Source: Geosiphon pyriformis (Eukaryota; Glomeromycota; Glomeromycetes; Archaeosporales; Geosiphonaceae). From it: 64,000 nucleotides of DNA. The DNA is taken from contig JAAOMT010000299.1 in the NCBI GenBank assembly GCA_016748015.1, positions 223,018-287,017 of the forward strand, in the 5' to 3' direction. The position numbers and the translations under genes are program-made. Shown here one piece after another: positions 1-10,940 of this stretch (position 1 is its first letter; the number at the start of each line of letters is the position of its first letter). Below the pieces are notes generated by a model. That model did not search any database, was not told the origin of the DNA, and saw nothing but the letters and a program-made list of their open reading frames with translations.

Positions 1-84
1 AGAACAATCTCACAAAAACAAAACAAAAATAACATAAAAACCCATAAACCAAAAATAAATTTTTATTTTTTTCAAGTGCTTATA

Positions 85-804
85 ATGACTATTCCTCAAA
101 ACATTCAACAATTATTCCAAAAACTAATGTTAGCTTTAAAAACAATACCTGAATTATCCATTACTGTTACTGAAAACCACATAAATTATACCCAAACAGA
201 AGTAGTTACAAATTTAGCCCCAAATTCATGAAAATATTACCCGTATAAAAAGAACACAAGAAGTTATACTGGAATTCACCTGTCAGAACTTTTAAAGCTT
301 GCTTTAAGAGAAAATCTAATGCTCACTCCGATTAGTATCCTACCAAATGCTACAAGTCAACAAAAACTTCAACTGTGTCTCAATGAAGAAAACACTGAAT
401 ATCCTCCAATCTATAGATATTTTCACATTGAAAAAACACTCTACAAATGGAAACTAGAACTTACAACAGCAAACCTCACAAAAGAAGCTATTCAGAAACA
501 ACTCCACAATGAATTCAAGACAACAGCTGGATTAACAAACAGTCGCTATAGGCTTAGAGCTGCTCTTAGACTTTATGATCTATTCCACACCTGTGAAAAC
601 GTACTACAAAACCCAATTTTTCAACCTTTGAAGATTCAATATATTGGAAAGCTCATAGAACTGAAATTTTAACAATTTTCAGACCAAATTTCTTCAATAA
701 TTTTGGATTATTATCTGGAAATAACAGACAGTACTTGAACTTTGACGGAGTTCAGTCTTGAGGAGGAGGTTATGTTACTAGACGAAATTAGAGATATCAT
801 TTAG
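85..804 (+). pseudogene. 3' accessory ORF of Gypsy family B (copy B1), decayed
   Basis: A 240-codon frame from ATG 85 to TAG 802-804, exactly the length of its counterpart at 26873-27592, with no indel between them. It carries three in-frame stops: TGA 229-231 (CGA in the other copy), TAA 670-672 (CAA) and TGA 736-738 (TGG). Conversely the other copy has TAA at codon 5, where this one reads CAA. Comparing the two copies shows the ORF was once open over its whole length. I see no signal peptide, membrane segment, zinc motif or known domain. It runs through the polypurine tract and 32 nt into the LTR. Confidence 0.8.
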
Positions 805-1757
805 CATGAAACTATCTCATAATTCCTATCATTAATTAGCATATATTATCATTTCAAATTATCACTTATTACATTAGCAAAGAATGTCCGAAATTATCAT
901 TTAATTAATAACCCAAATTGTATACAACACAAATGTAACCTAATGGCGATGATCAATCATGCAATACCCCGAACTATGTAACATTCAAAAGTTTGCCAAA
1001 ATTTATAAAAATTTGCCGAAATAATTGATAGTTCACCGAAATATTTAATAGTTCGCAGAAATAACTTGTAGTTCGCCAAAATATATCTTTAGTTCAGCGA
1101 AATTGTAGAAAATAGCAAAGTTCAAGTTCATAGAATAGTGTTACGACAAGTTGTATAAAAGAAGAGCTTCTCTCTTCGAGAAAATGTATCTTACTTTAGA
1201 TTTATCTCTTAAAACCGTTTCTATACACACAAAAAAAAGAAATAAATATCAAATAATTTGAAAAACCAAATTCTTTAATTATTGCACTTGGAAAATCCCC
1301 AAAACCCAACTAACGTTTTGAAATTAATTAGCTGCCAATTTCAGTAAACTGTTAGTGACTCCAGGCCTGAATAGAAAATGTTTCTCTTGACAAAAATTCT
1401 ATTTCTTTTACATTTCTTTTATTTTCCTTTTCTTTTCTTATTACAATCATTAGGGTAGCCTACAGATGAGATTTCTGTAGAAGAGTTGATTTTCACAGCA
1501 AAGTAACTATACATTTTAGTAAGCTTCCAGACGAGCAATTCTTGAGAAAGAGTTGACATTTACTACAACATAATTACATAAAGTAACTGGCAAGAAATTG
1601 GCCATTCCACTTATAAGCCCAGCAGTTCAAATTATAGGAGATAATTTGAAGTTAAAAATTCAGTTACTGGAGATTCAACCACATCCAGAAAACATGAATT
1701 CACAGCAATTAAGTATCAACAACATTACAGAAAAGAGACCAAAAACCTCCGGTAACA
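773..1757 (+). repeat. 3' LTR of Gypsy family B (copy B1)
   Basis: Begins TGTTAC and ends GGTAACA, an imperfect inverted terminal repeat of the usual TG...CA kind, preceded by a GAGGAGGAGG polypurine tract. It is 985 bp against 979 bp for both LTRs of the complete copy. It contains six 20-bp-spaced TTCGCCGAA-like boxes (992-1101), a TATAAAAG box (1154-1161) and an AATAAA signal downstream. Confidence 0.9.
992..1101 (+). promoter_or_regulatory. Six-unit 20-bp array of TTCGCCGAA-like boxes in LTR B1
   Basis: Boxes lie at 992, 1012, 1032, 1052, 1072 and 1093 (spacing 20, 20, 20, 20, 21). Variants read TTTGCCAAA, TTTGCCGAA, TTCACCGAA, TTCGCAGAA, TTCGCCAAA and TTCAGCGAA, pointing to a near-palindromic consensus TTCGCCGAA. 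The last box ends 52 bp before the TATA box. Confidence 0.75.
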
Positions 1758-2980
1758 ATGGTTTCTTGGATGTAAAGTCAGTATTAAAAGACAATGTAAA
1801 GCTGTTTTGTATAGAATTTGCTTCTCAAGTGTCTTTAAAAGCTGCATTTTTGGTTGAGCTTACAAGCTCTATACATTTGACCACTTTCAAAATTGCCAAG
1901 TCTTTGGTGGTTTCTGAGTTTGGTTTCTTTTCTGCTGCTGTTGTGTTGCATAATATGCTCTTGAGTGTGTTTGCTGTTGATATTAAGACAGCTTTCAGTG
2001 TGTTTAGTAATGTTACTTGTGTTGTGCTAAAGTCTGCTGGTATTTGGCAGTATGTGATGATTTATTTTAAGAAGTTGAACTCTGCTGTATCTGCTTTGAA
2101 TCATTGGTTAGTTTTGGTAGACAAAAATAGTGTTAGAATTCTCTTCCTGGTAAATCAAAATAAGACTATTTTGTCTCATGATAAGTTTAAAGCCAAATTG
2201 GTTAATCTTTCTTCTGAATGCACAGCTTTTGAAATTAATGATATGATTTCTCAAGTTGGTGATTAGACATGTTTTATCCCTCATTTTTTTGAGTCTGGTT
2301 GTTGTTTCCAGTTTGTTTTGATTATATTTGGTTCTCAAGCTGATTTGAATTTTGTTATTGTCAAAACTAGTACACTAAAGAAATGCCATATTTGGTAGGA
2401 AACTTCTGGTTGTTGGCATTGTTTCAAGTATCAAGAACTGGACCATCTGGCTGCAGATTGTAAGATTTCTCTATTTCTCCTTTCCAGGTTTTTTAAGATG
2501 TTTACACTATGTTTTATTGGTCCTAAGTTTTATGCCAAGACTTCTGTTCTCTTGAACTTCTCTGGATTTTCATCTCTGTCACCTTTTGTCTCTTCTCTAG
2601 TTGTTGTTGATAATTCTTTAGTGCTGTCTCAATTGTTTTCTTTGAAATCTGATTTAACTAAGTTTTCTGTTTTGGTTGAGTCTATTTTTAAGTTTATTGG
2701 CTCTTTGGTTACAACTTTTTAACAGTTTATTAATGGTAATTTGGTTTCAAGTAATGCTTTTGGTCTTAGAATTAATGAAATTTTGGTACATATAAGTTCC
2801 TTTAGTAGGACTGTTGATAAGCTGAAAAAAAAATAATCTCTTTAAAAAAAGAGTGCTGCATGGAAGATATTGATATGTTTGGTAATTTGAAACATTCAAT
2901 TGGTGTGAATGATGATACATTTTTTAATTTAATGTCTTTTTGGGCTTATAAGCCTGTTCAAGACTAATCTCTTAAAAACA
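1758..2980 (+). pseudogene. ORF1-like CCHC protein of a LINE-tailed element
   Basis: The protein is about 320 residues in the frame starting at 1760, interrupted by TAG at 2264 and TAA at 2720. A region rich in hydrophobic/basic residues is followed by a zinc-knuckle-like motif at 2420-2461, C-x2-Y-x4-H-x4-C: the second Cys codon TGT has become TAT. After that comes a Ser/Leu-rich stretch and a possible coiled coil near 2770-2870. It does not resemble the RRM-containing ORF1 of the LINEs at 41-64 kb closely. Function is inferred: RNA binding/chaperone of a retroelement RNP. Confidence 0.6.
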
Positions 2981-3097
2981 GCTGAATGGCTGGTTAGATT
3001 GGTTTCTAATAGTGTTACTTTGTTTAGTATTGTTTAGAAGATGTCTTTTTTGGATAAGTTTTTTTCTAAGGCTTTAACATAATATGTCTTTGATTGG

Positions 3098-3222
3098 TCC
3101 AAGTGACTAGTTATGTATAGAAAATACATAATTAGCACCTAGTTTAGATTACTTAGTTTGATGTATTATGTTAGGTAGCTTTTGAACTACATTTATTAAG
3201 CAATAAAATAATAATAATAATA
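3098..3222 (+). repeat. Conserved LINE 3' tail with (AAT)n
   Basis: A GACTAGT core, a CCTAGTTTAGAT block, a TTGATGTATTA block and a final run of AAT triplets recur in the same order at 40128-40244 and 48160-48272. It is the likely recognition tail for LINE reverse transcriptase. Confidence 0.75.
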
Positions 3223-4154
3223 CTTTAAAAGTACAGATTTTTAATATTAAATCTAATACAAATAAAATTATTGTATAGTTAACTAATTTGGTTTTTATTA
3301 ATAATAATCAAATTATTATTATAAAAAAAATGGTTTTTTTAAGTAATTATTTTAATAAACTCAATATAGTTTAATTTTAATTAAACTTATGTCTAATTAT
3401 ATATAAAAAACATATAAATTACATTTGTTTTTAAATATTATAGTATTATATAATAATAAATTATAATAAAACTATTTACATTATAAAAAATTTTAAATTT
3501 TATAAATTTTTAAAAAAAATAACAAACTAGTTTTCTTTAAAGTTAAAATATAAATTTAAAAAATAATTAATAATTTTGTAAATTTTAATTATTAATATGA
3601 TAATAATAAAATTTTTGGTAAATTATTAAAAGTTATTAAGCATAAAATCACAAAATATATTAATAATACAATTATAAATATTAATATTTAGTGTAATCTA
3701 ATTTTAATTTGTTTTAATAACTAATTACACATAAAAATTTAATTTAATTTAAACATAATAAAATAAATATGTATAATATATTAAATTTATATAAATTAAG
3801 TGTTTTAAATATGCAAATAAAATTGTTTAATGATTTTTTAGTTTAAAATTAAATTATTTTATATTTAATTTATAATGCTTTATTATTAAATTTATTTAGT
3901 TTATTTCAAGTTATGAGCCCAAAAGTATTTTGGCAAATAGAAGTATTGTAAAGTTAAATATAAAAATGCGATTTGTTTAAATAAGAAAATGGCATACTTT
4001 CCATTAACCAAAATACCCTCTTTTTACCTTATAATTTTTTTATGTAAACTTTTTTGAATATTTAGGCTAAGAGTGTTATGCACAATAAAACTATCATGAT
4101 TATACTTATGTACAAATATCTGTATAGATGATTGCAGCTTTTTAATATATATAT
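3223..4154. other. AT-rich spacer and 3' flank of the NMT gene
   Basis: 3223-3900 is almost pure A/T with homopolymer and AAT-type runs and no coding potential. 3900-4154 is somewhat less biased and is the probable 3' UTR/flank of the reverse-strand NMT gene. I see no RNA gene or element here. Confidence 0.7.
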
Positions 4155-6415
4155 TTATAACATGACAACCCCTACATTATCACTTTTCATTTCCTGGCAC
4201 CTCCAATTAAATATATAATAATTTAAATACCCGTCTCCGGGTCCAAATTTCAATTCATCAAGGAAAAATCTGTTTTCCATTAGATCAAGACAATTAAATA
4301 CATCGACTTTTTGCTGTCAACATTTATCCCAGTATATAATAGGTTAATATAAATAGGTTTAACAAAAATTGATTAGCAAAGCTTATTACATACCAATTTA
4401 GCAAGAATCAAAGCGTCCTTCATAAGTCCTTGAAGCCGTTCTTTGATGGCATTTTCCTCAGTCACGTTTGTAGCGTAATAAAACAGGTATACCGCATTAA
4501 TTGATTTATGAATTGGATGACCAATTACAGAAGATGGTAGATAATAGAAGGAGAAGAAGTCAGTTATGTTTTTCGTTCCTGGTTGCTAAAGCCGAGAATT
4601 CTATATTAGTATTTCTAAAGAAAAAATAAAATTCAGAATCACTATATACTCGCCTCAACAACGTATGACCAAATTACTCCCTCTTTCGGTAAAATCCAAT
4701 GCCTGACTTCCTCATCGTTTTTGAAGATTGGAACGAAATCAAATTTTTTCATATATTCACTTAAGAGAGTCCTCACTTTGGGAACATCTTTTGATTTCAT
4801 TGGACGTAATCCAGGTGTAGCTGTTTCATTTGGTATTTTATATTTTTTGATCAGACGCGTAAGAGGTATATTATTGGGTAATCTTGAAAATTTGGTTTCT
4901 ATTAACTTTTTGGGATTTAGAGACCGATGGTAGTATCTTGAAGTGTAAGTTTCAATTTAAATGAGTAATTCAATTCTCATTAATGAGACTATTGGCAAAT
5001 TCAATAAATATTTAAACCTTACCGCGCCTTAGAAACCGGTTTGGGAAGGACCACCCCTGCAGTATAAACTGCTTGGAATATACCTTCAATGTGAGAGCGA
5101 CGAGTTATCTCTTTGATTAGCACTGGAGCCAATCTTTTGCTGCGGAGTTTCTTGTGAACACAGAGAAAATTTATCTCGACTAAGTGATGGGACCTATTTT
5201 TAATGTATCAAAGTATTAAGATATTAAGAAAACATATCGGAATAAATATAATCATTGAAAAATTACAATTGATTTATCCGAATATCGGTTGGGATAGCAC
5301 TAATGAAAGCAACAAGCTTTTTGCTGGCAGAAACACGCACTCCGACATGCCATAATTTTTTGAAACCAGGCGGCTGGAGGGCCCTTGAAAAAATCAATCA
5401 GTTAATAACTTCATTTAACCAAAAGAAAGCGAATATTGAGAGTCCAATATGATTGCCCTCCCCAGGTGTTTTTTAATTTTGTTGCCTCCCATAATTTGGC
5501 AGCCGATCAGATCAAAAAAATTTCTTTCAGATTTGATCGTTACTTGTTCATCAGCAATTTTGGCATTAGGACAAAAACAGCCGTACCGTCAAAACAACCA
5601 TCTAACCAAACTTGGAGTCTAAGGTAGGAAATATTTACTTTACCATTTTAAGAACTTTCCAGAATAATCAAATCGAAACATCGCGTCATCGTCTTCAACG
5701 TAATTATTTGTCAACAAAGCGTATAGTTCGTTTATCTAAGAGATTCAAAAAATGTTATCAATAATTTTGTCATTAAATGCTTCTTATACATATTCTAAAG
5801 AATATACTTCATCATCATTATTTAATTCCATGGTGGACCACTCAAACTCTTTTGGCAAAGGGTATGGTTCTTTGCGGATCTCATTTTGCGGTACGTTTGG
5901 TTCTATTGGGCCATCTTTTTCAAAGATATCACCTTAAAAGGAATTTAGAGAAAAAGATAACGACTTTAAGCTGATTAAAGAATTTAGGGAAAGGAACAAC
6001 AATATTTTTCTTACAAAAAAAACTCACCAATTTGGGGCACAGGCTGAGTGCTCCAAAATTTGTGAGTTCCCTGCTCTTTTTCCTTACTTCCACCTGGTGT
6101 TGAAACCAAAGCTTGACGCACCGCAAGTTGATTCATGAGGGAGGTAACCTTTTCTTGTAATTCCGCCTGTCGTGAGGCAAGTGTTGCTGGATCATCAACA
6201 GCAAGCGTATTAGCAGTTGAAGTGCCAAGTTTTGATGCCTTTTTTTGCGCCTTTTTTGCGTCTTTTTTGGCCTGTTTAGCCAGCAATCTATCAGCAGCGG
6301 AGTTTCCGAGATTACCCAAGGTTGATAAACCTAAATCTTTTTTTTCCTCAGCCATTTTGGACGAAAGGTACTTTTCGAGACTATCCAGAGTTAAATCTTT
6401 TTTTTCTTCAGTCAT
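4155..6415 (-). CDS. NMT1: Glycylpeptide N-tetradecanoyltransferase (N-myristoyltransferase)
   Basis: Transfers myristate from myristoyl-CoA to N-terminal Gly of target proteins in the cytosol and on ribosomes. Eight exons on the reverse strand: 6415-6028, 5932-5808, 5735-5644, 5383-5267, 5193-5023, 4936-4654, 4585-4394, 4313-4155; sum 1527 nt, 508 aa, normal for the family. The N-terminus (to about residue 115) is low-complexity with a Lys/Ala-rich stretch, as in other NMTs. The catalytic core starts at [12 protein letters not shown], continues with [20 protein letters not shown] and PPGF, then [19 protein letters not shown] (acyl-CoA/catalytic region), and ends at a C-terminal hydrophobic GVVML, matching the family's C-terminal catalytic carboxylate. 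Introns are 68-260 nt with GT-AG borders, except intron 6 (4653-4586), which seems to be GC-AG. No disabling change seen. Confidence 0.92.
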
Positions 6416-7112
6416 TGTGAGGCTCGAAAGGTAGTTTTAATGTTAAAAATTATTTATTGTACAAGTCTTCGAATTAATGGTTCAAAAGAACTTTGTACAA
6501 CAATTGATGAGGATGATGATTGTAAATTTATCAGTGACGAAAATCAGCCTGCAGTTTTTAAATTGCTTCTTCACTTTTTCCTTGAATAAATTTGGCTTCT
6601 CACTCATCTTTAATTTGACTGTGTTAACGAACACAGCGGCCTACCCTTGACATTTCAGTGCTAAGGCTTCTAGATTGTAAAAGCAACCTCTAGTCTCACG
6701 AAAGGAGAACAATGTTCCTTGAATAATTCGTTTTCATTTGCACTGTATTGTACACAAGCTTCATTTAGGTCTATCTTGGGATTTCTTTGTAAAATCAAAA
6801 ATATTAACTAAAAAGGTCCCTTTTTTGAAACCCTGAGATAATTGAGAGGTCAAACCTTGAAAAAGGATTATGTAGGAAGATACGGTAACTACGCAAAATT
6901 ATTTAACAACAATTTTACTACTTATAGGAGTTTCGAAGGCAGAAATTACAAGTTGCGAGTCTCCAAAATCGGGTATAGAAAATGATATTTATCGCCTTGG
7001 GAGATCAAAGTATCCTGATTGAAAAATGTCTTATCGGTGTGACAGCTATACAACATGTCACGAATTACCAAGTTTTAAGAAATATTTATTCATAATAATA
7101 GACACGAAACTT
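6416..7112. other. Intergenic: 5' flank of NMT, 3' flank of F-box gene
   Basis: About 700 bp between two reverse-strand genes. No supported ORF, tRNA or repeat. The part next to 6415 should hold the NMT promoter; no clear TATA box stands out. Confidence 0.6.
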
Positions 7113-8717
7113 TTAGATACTCATTCCTAAAAATTCTGGACTTTTATCAAACTCTACTACATCTACAAACTCGATATACTCTTTGGCTTTTTGCAAAATC
7201 TCACTATTAAAATGAGAATATCGAAACTTGTGCAAACGATTACTAAACCCAACTTTTCTCACAATAGCCTTTTCTCTGGCGTAATAAAGGAGTAGAACTA
7301 AATGTCCGCTTCCGAGAACTTCGGCATTTCCAAAACCAATTTGTCGAATAGGTGTTTGTCTGGTTTGCAAAAAGAGTGCCAATGAATCGGCACTAAATTC
7401 ATTGAAATCCACAAACAGATAACGAAGGCTTCTTGGCAAAGTCTTAGCTAACTTTGGCCAAATTTCTAGAGATATTGGTGTCCCTCCATCCAAAGATTGT
7501 CGAAGAACAAGTTGCTCGAGTTGCCTTAATTCAGCCAATGCACTCATAAATGATACAACAGCTGAGCCATCAATGGCAACTGCTAAGGAGATGATATTTC
7601 GACTAGATTCAGTGATTGCATTAAACAACATATTCGAGCATTCCTGACGTATCACCAATTCTTGAAAATTGTGTTTTGCGTGTGTAATGATTGGAACTAA
7701 GACTTGTCCATTCAAACCTCCAATATCGAAATAAAGTCTTCTTAGGGACATTGGTCCCCTGGCCAGTGAAGACCACCATTCTATTGATTCAATATCTGCT
7801 CGGCACTCTTCAAAGATCAGAGTTTCGAGTACTTTGAAATTTTGTAAATTTTCAAGATAAGTTGGCTCATTTTCGAAAAAATGAGATGATTTAAATACCA
7901 ATCTTTTCATATAATTAGCCTGTTTACTCATCAGGCCCGTTATAACAATACCAAATTCATCAGAGAAATTTATAAAAGTGATGTAGTGAAGTGCGTTTTG
8001 TAGGGTGATAAGATCTGTTAATTTCTGTGCGGTGAAATTGTTGATATTTTGAAAGTCTACTTGCAATGACTCCAGATCTCGTGTCATTAATTTCATGGCT
8101 GTGAATAATTCAGTGATATTTGATAAATCTTTGTGAAGAAAGTTGCCTTGCCATCCACCCAATTCGAACCTTTTCAATTGTGTCAAGGCTTTTGGTGCAT
8201 TAAGAAACATTGTAAAATCTGGAATTTGACAGAGAGCAGTTGTTTTTTCAATTCTAAGACTCTCAAAAGCAGCTGAGGTTCGGAAGATCAATCTGCATAG
8301 AGGTGTTGCCACTGTTAGAACTTTTATCCACAAGTCGTCATCAGAATCTCGTGGAAACGCCACTTTAAGCCACTTAGCCACAGCTTTTTCCAAATTTTCC
8401 ACATCCAATTCTTTTATAAATGTATGGTAATCGAAAACTGGACGCCAACGCTGTGGTATCGGAATACCATAACTTGTAAGTTTGCTTTTTTCCTCTTCAA
8501 ACAGGCATGCCAGGAAAGAAGGAACGAATCGACGCGACGCTTCAGACGATAATGATCGAAGCGGGAAGCTCCAGAGAATTGGGGCAATTTGACGACAACA
8601 ATCCCGACTAGTTAGCATGCAACGAAAAAGTGTTTGCTTTTCGTCTTCAAGTTTCGTGAAAATTTCGTAAAGACAGTCAGGTGGAAGAATTTCTTGAAAC
8701 CCTTCCTTTGCCTCCAT
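7113..8717 (-). CDS. F-box protein with LRR-like C-terminal region
   Basis: A single uninterrupted 534-aa reading frame. Residues about 10-50 form the F-box (LPPDCLYEIFTKLED, then LFRCMLTSRDCCRQIAPILW), which binds Skp1 in SCF ubiquitin ligases. The rest, about residues 160-510, is a run of loosely repeated Leu-rich segments (for example LETLIFEEC, LRRLYFDIG, LEQLVLRQS) as in F-box/LRR substrate receptors. F-box genes of this layout are strongly expanded in Glomeromycotina (established knowledge). The start is the first ATG of the frame and gives the F-box at the very N-terminus, as usual. The substrate cannot be told. Confidence 0.87.
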   Translation of the reverse strand: MEAKEGFQEILPPDCLYEIFTKLEDEKQTLFRCMLTSRDCCRQIAPILWSFPLRSLSSEASRRFVPSFLACLFEEEKSKLTSYGIPIPQRWRPVFDYHTFIKELDVENLEKAVAKWLKVAFPRDSDDDLWIKVLTVATPLCRLIFRTSAAFESLRIEKTTALCQIPDFTMFLNAPKALTQLKRFELGGWQGNFLHKDLSNITELFTAMKLMTRDLESLQVDFQNINNFTAQKLTDLITLQNALHYITFINFSDEFGIVITGLMSKQANYMKRLVFKSSHFFENEPTYLENLQNFKVLETLIFEECRADIESIEWWSSLARGPMSLRRLYFDIGGLNGQVLVPIITHAKHNFQELVIRQECSNMLFNAITESSRNIISLAVAIDGSAVVSFMSALAELRQLEQLVLRQSLDGGTPISLEIWPKLAKTLPRSLRYLFVDFNEFSADSLALFLQTRQTPIRQIGFGNAEVLGSGHLVLLLYYAREKAIVRKVGFSNRLHKFRYSHFNSEILQKAKEYIEFVDVVEFDKSPEFLGMSI

Positions 8718-9822
8718 TTTTTGCTTTATTAATCAATTTTTTTGTTGTTAAATTACTTTCTACTTAAGTTAAATAAATGAATGTCTGGAATGAAACCATA
8801 CAAGAGTGATTGAAGAGAAAAGTTTGCTCTAAAGAACTTTACAACGCAAAAGGGAACTTTTTCCCTTGAGAATAAATAAACAATGTTCAAGACTAACCGT
8901 AGCGTAGTATCACCAAAGCGGCTCACCCTGTCCTGATTAAGAAGCGATCTGGTATAGGTACCTTATGCATTAATATGTCATAAGGTTCATGTCAAATCTG
9001 AAGCTTTTTAAATCTGATTGCATTCATTTTGAATTCTTATTCAAATTAAACATGTGATTTAAAATTGATTTGTTAAGAATATTTCATGGCATATTTGAAA
9101 CTTTAATTCTGTATTTCAAGTGATTGGAAATATTAAGACTTTGGATTTTAATAATAATTTGTTAAATTATTACCAAATTGATGAATTTCTGAATTCTCGA
9201 AAGATCATTTTTTTTGTTAGCAATTTTCTGAAATGACATGTTGTTAATTAATCTTAAAAGTAAATTTAAATTTCAATATTTTATTTTTGTTAAAGATAAT
9301 TTTGAAAAGCAAAAAAAAATTATACAAAATTAAAATAATGATATTCTTTAAACTGATTTCATTTTAATTTGCTTTATTGTTTTAATATACGTATGATTTT
9401 ATATATTGTTTATAAATAAGATTTTTACATAAAGATTTTTTATTTCAATTTTTAAAAAAGCTAATGAAACTTAAAATTTATTTTCAAGATTTTTTTCCTA
9501 TATGGACGTTTGAAATTATAAGAATAATTCGTTTTTTCAAATTTTGTGGTGAAATAGACAAAGGAAAGCCGAAAATTTAAATTCCAAATCTTCCAATACA
9601 TTATAACTATATGATAATCTACAAATAAGAATGGGTGAGTTGGGCCTGAGAACCTGCTAGGTCATCAAACGCTTTAACCTTAGGCCGATGCTTCTAATTA
9701 GATGTTATTGTTCTGTAACCCGCAAAATCCATTCATCTTTCTTCAATCCAGGCCCGAAATACTATTCAGAGGGCATAAATTTCTGGGTAAGCAAGGCAAT
9801 AAGGCATAGGGATGATAAATTC
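8718..9822. other. Intergenic, partly AT-rich
   Basis: The first about 120 bp is the F-box gene's upstream region. 9000-9600 is AT-rich without coding potential. 9630-9800 is less AT-rich and is probably 3' flank of the neighbouring lactamase-fold gene. No RNA gene is convincing. Confidence 0.55.
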
Positions 9823-10819
9823 TTACATTTTCGGCTTATCTACATAAGTCCAAGGGCCTCGTAAACTCTTCAAATCTTTGTAGTTACTATCAACAGGTTT
9901 TTTCACCTTCCCGTCACTTTCTAGTTTTATCAAATGCAATATCACCCCACGTTCCGCAGCAAGCCAAATACTTTCTGGATGTTTAGCGTATAAGATTCCA
10001 ACTATTTCTCTCGGAGTGATTGACCAACCTCGATCTTTGGTATTCTTCAAAATCAATAAAATCTGCTCCTCCCTTACTAAACGATGGTGAATATATTGTT
10101 CGAGCGTTGCCATGCCGTCTTCCACTATTGAACCATGGCCTGGATAAATTCGCCCAGGTTTCAAATTTTTCAATTTGTATAATGAAGCCATATATTTTCC
10201 AAGATCTTCAAATACAACTGTCCCCTGCCCTAGTACACAATCGGCCGAGAACAAAGCATTCTCTTCTTCCAAAAAAAACGCCAAATGATCCTGGGAATGA
10301 CCAGGTGTAGCTATAGCTCGTAATGTAGCACCTTCAGTTTGGAAGATCTGATTATCTTTAACCGGTTGCAAGAAGCTGTGCTCAGGCTTGTCATGAGAAG
10401 GGTCAAGTATTTTGTGGACTTTTGGAGGAGATAAAGAATTTTTATGGGACAATTGGAAGATATCATCTATTCCTCCGACATGATCAGGGTGCCAATGAGA
10501 GATCAAAATATCGGAAATTCTGATATTTCCGTCTTTAATCAGTGAATCTTCCAATAAATTTCTATACTCAGGTTTACCTTCGCCGGTGTCAAGCAGAATT
10601 CTTTGTGTTCCAGTCCCAATCAAATAAGTGTTTGTTCCTGAAATAAAATCAGGTTAAACAAACTTGTACTTCAGGGGAAAATAAGAATAATTAACTTCCA
10701 TTTTGGTTCTTCGAAATTAAACCTTGTAATGTGAATTTTCCTGGGTTGAAGCCTAGTATTCGAATAACTCTGGTTGACAACCTAGCATAGTTCGGTAGTT
10801 CTTGTAAAATTTCTGTCAT
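9823..10819 (-). CDS. LACTB2: LACTB2-like metallo-beta-lactamase-fold endoribonuclease
   Basis: Two exons, 10819-10723 and 10637-9823, with an 85-nt GT-AG intron; 912 nt, 303 aa (animal LACTB2 is about 288 aa). The exon junction restores the family's conserved LQGTNTYLIGTG. Metal ligands are all present: HWHPDH at residues about 80-85, the His of TPGHSQDH, the Asp of FSADCVLG, and the His of YPGHG. A C-terminal helical domain of about 90 residues is the usual winged-helix part. Members cleave single-stranded RNA (animal LACTB2 in mitochondria); the yeast-type location here is not known and I see no strong presequence. It shares a 121-bp divergent upstream region with the Nudix gene. Confidence 0.9.
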
Positions 10820-10940
10820 TTTTTTTTTAGGAAGTTAAAAGTCTGCTTTCTGCGTTTCCTTATTTAATTTGTGCGACCATTTATAGATCCAAAAAAGAGC
10901 ATCTTCAAACCCATTCACCAGTTTTAAATTTTAAAATTCA
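10820..10940. promoter_or_regulatory. 121-bp divergent promoter region (LACTB2-like / Nudix)
   Basis: The start codons at 10819 (-) and 10941 (+) are only 121 bp apart, so both promoters and both 5' UTRs must fit here. The interval has a T-run next to the lactamase start and a TTTATAGATC element in the middle that could serve as a TATA-like site; nothing more specific is visible. Confidence 0.6.

Larger units (their letters stand above)
1..1757 (+). mobile_element. Ty3/Gypsy family B, 3' end with LTR (copy B1)
   Basis: This stretch matches 26790-28539 nearly base for base, so it is the right end of a second copy of the family-B element that lies complete at 18829-28539. It holds the 3' accessory ORF (85-804), a purine-rich tract (about 759-770) and a full LTR (773-1757). 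The gag-pol part lies to the left of the window. To the right the LTR abuts ORF1-like sequence of a non-LTR element, so this copy also seems to have landed inside another retroelement. Differences from the complete copy are mostly C/T and G/A transitions. Confidence 0.92.
1758..3222 (+). mobile_element. Non-autonomous LINE-tailed element, ORF1-like protein only
   Basis: From the end of the Gypsy LTR to 2722 one frame encodes a retroelement nucleic-acid-binding protein, with stops but no indel; the frame slips near an A-rich run around 2828. After the ORF come about 120 bp that match the 3' tails of the LINEs at 40128-40244 and 48160-48272, ending in an (AAT)n tail. No endonuclease, RT or RNase H is present between ORF1 and tail. 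Its 5' part lies off the window, beyond the Gypsy insertion. It is either an internally deleted LINE or a dedicated non-autonomous family that borrows the LINE tail. Confidence 0.7.

Noticed and set aside
1598-2266. A 222-codon open frame starting at 1598
   Set aside because: It begins in the Gypsy LTR and runs across the LTR end at 1757 into the next element; the first about 53 codons are LTR sequence read by chance.
9630-9705. GC-richer stretch that looks tRNA-like on the reverse strand
   Set aside because: A GGTTCTCAGGCCC box recalls a B box, but no acceptor stem or anticodon arm could be paired.
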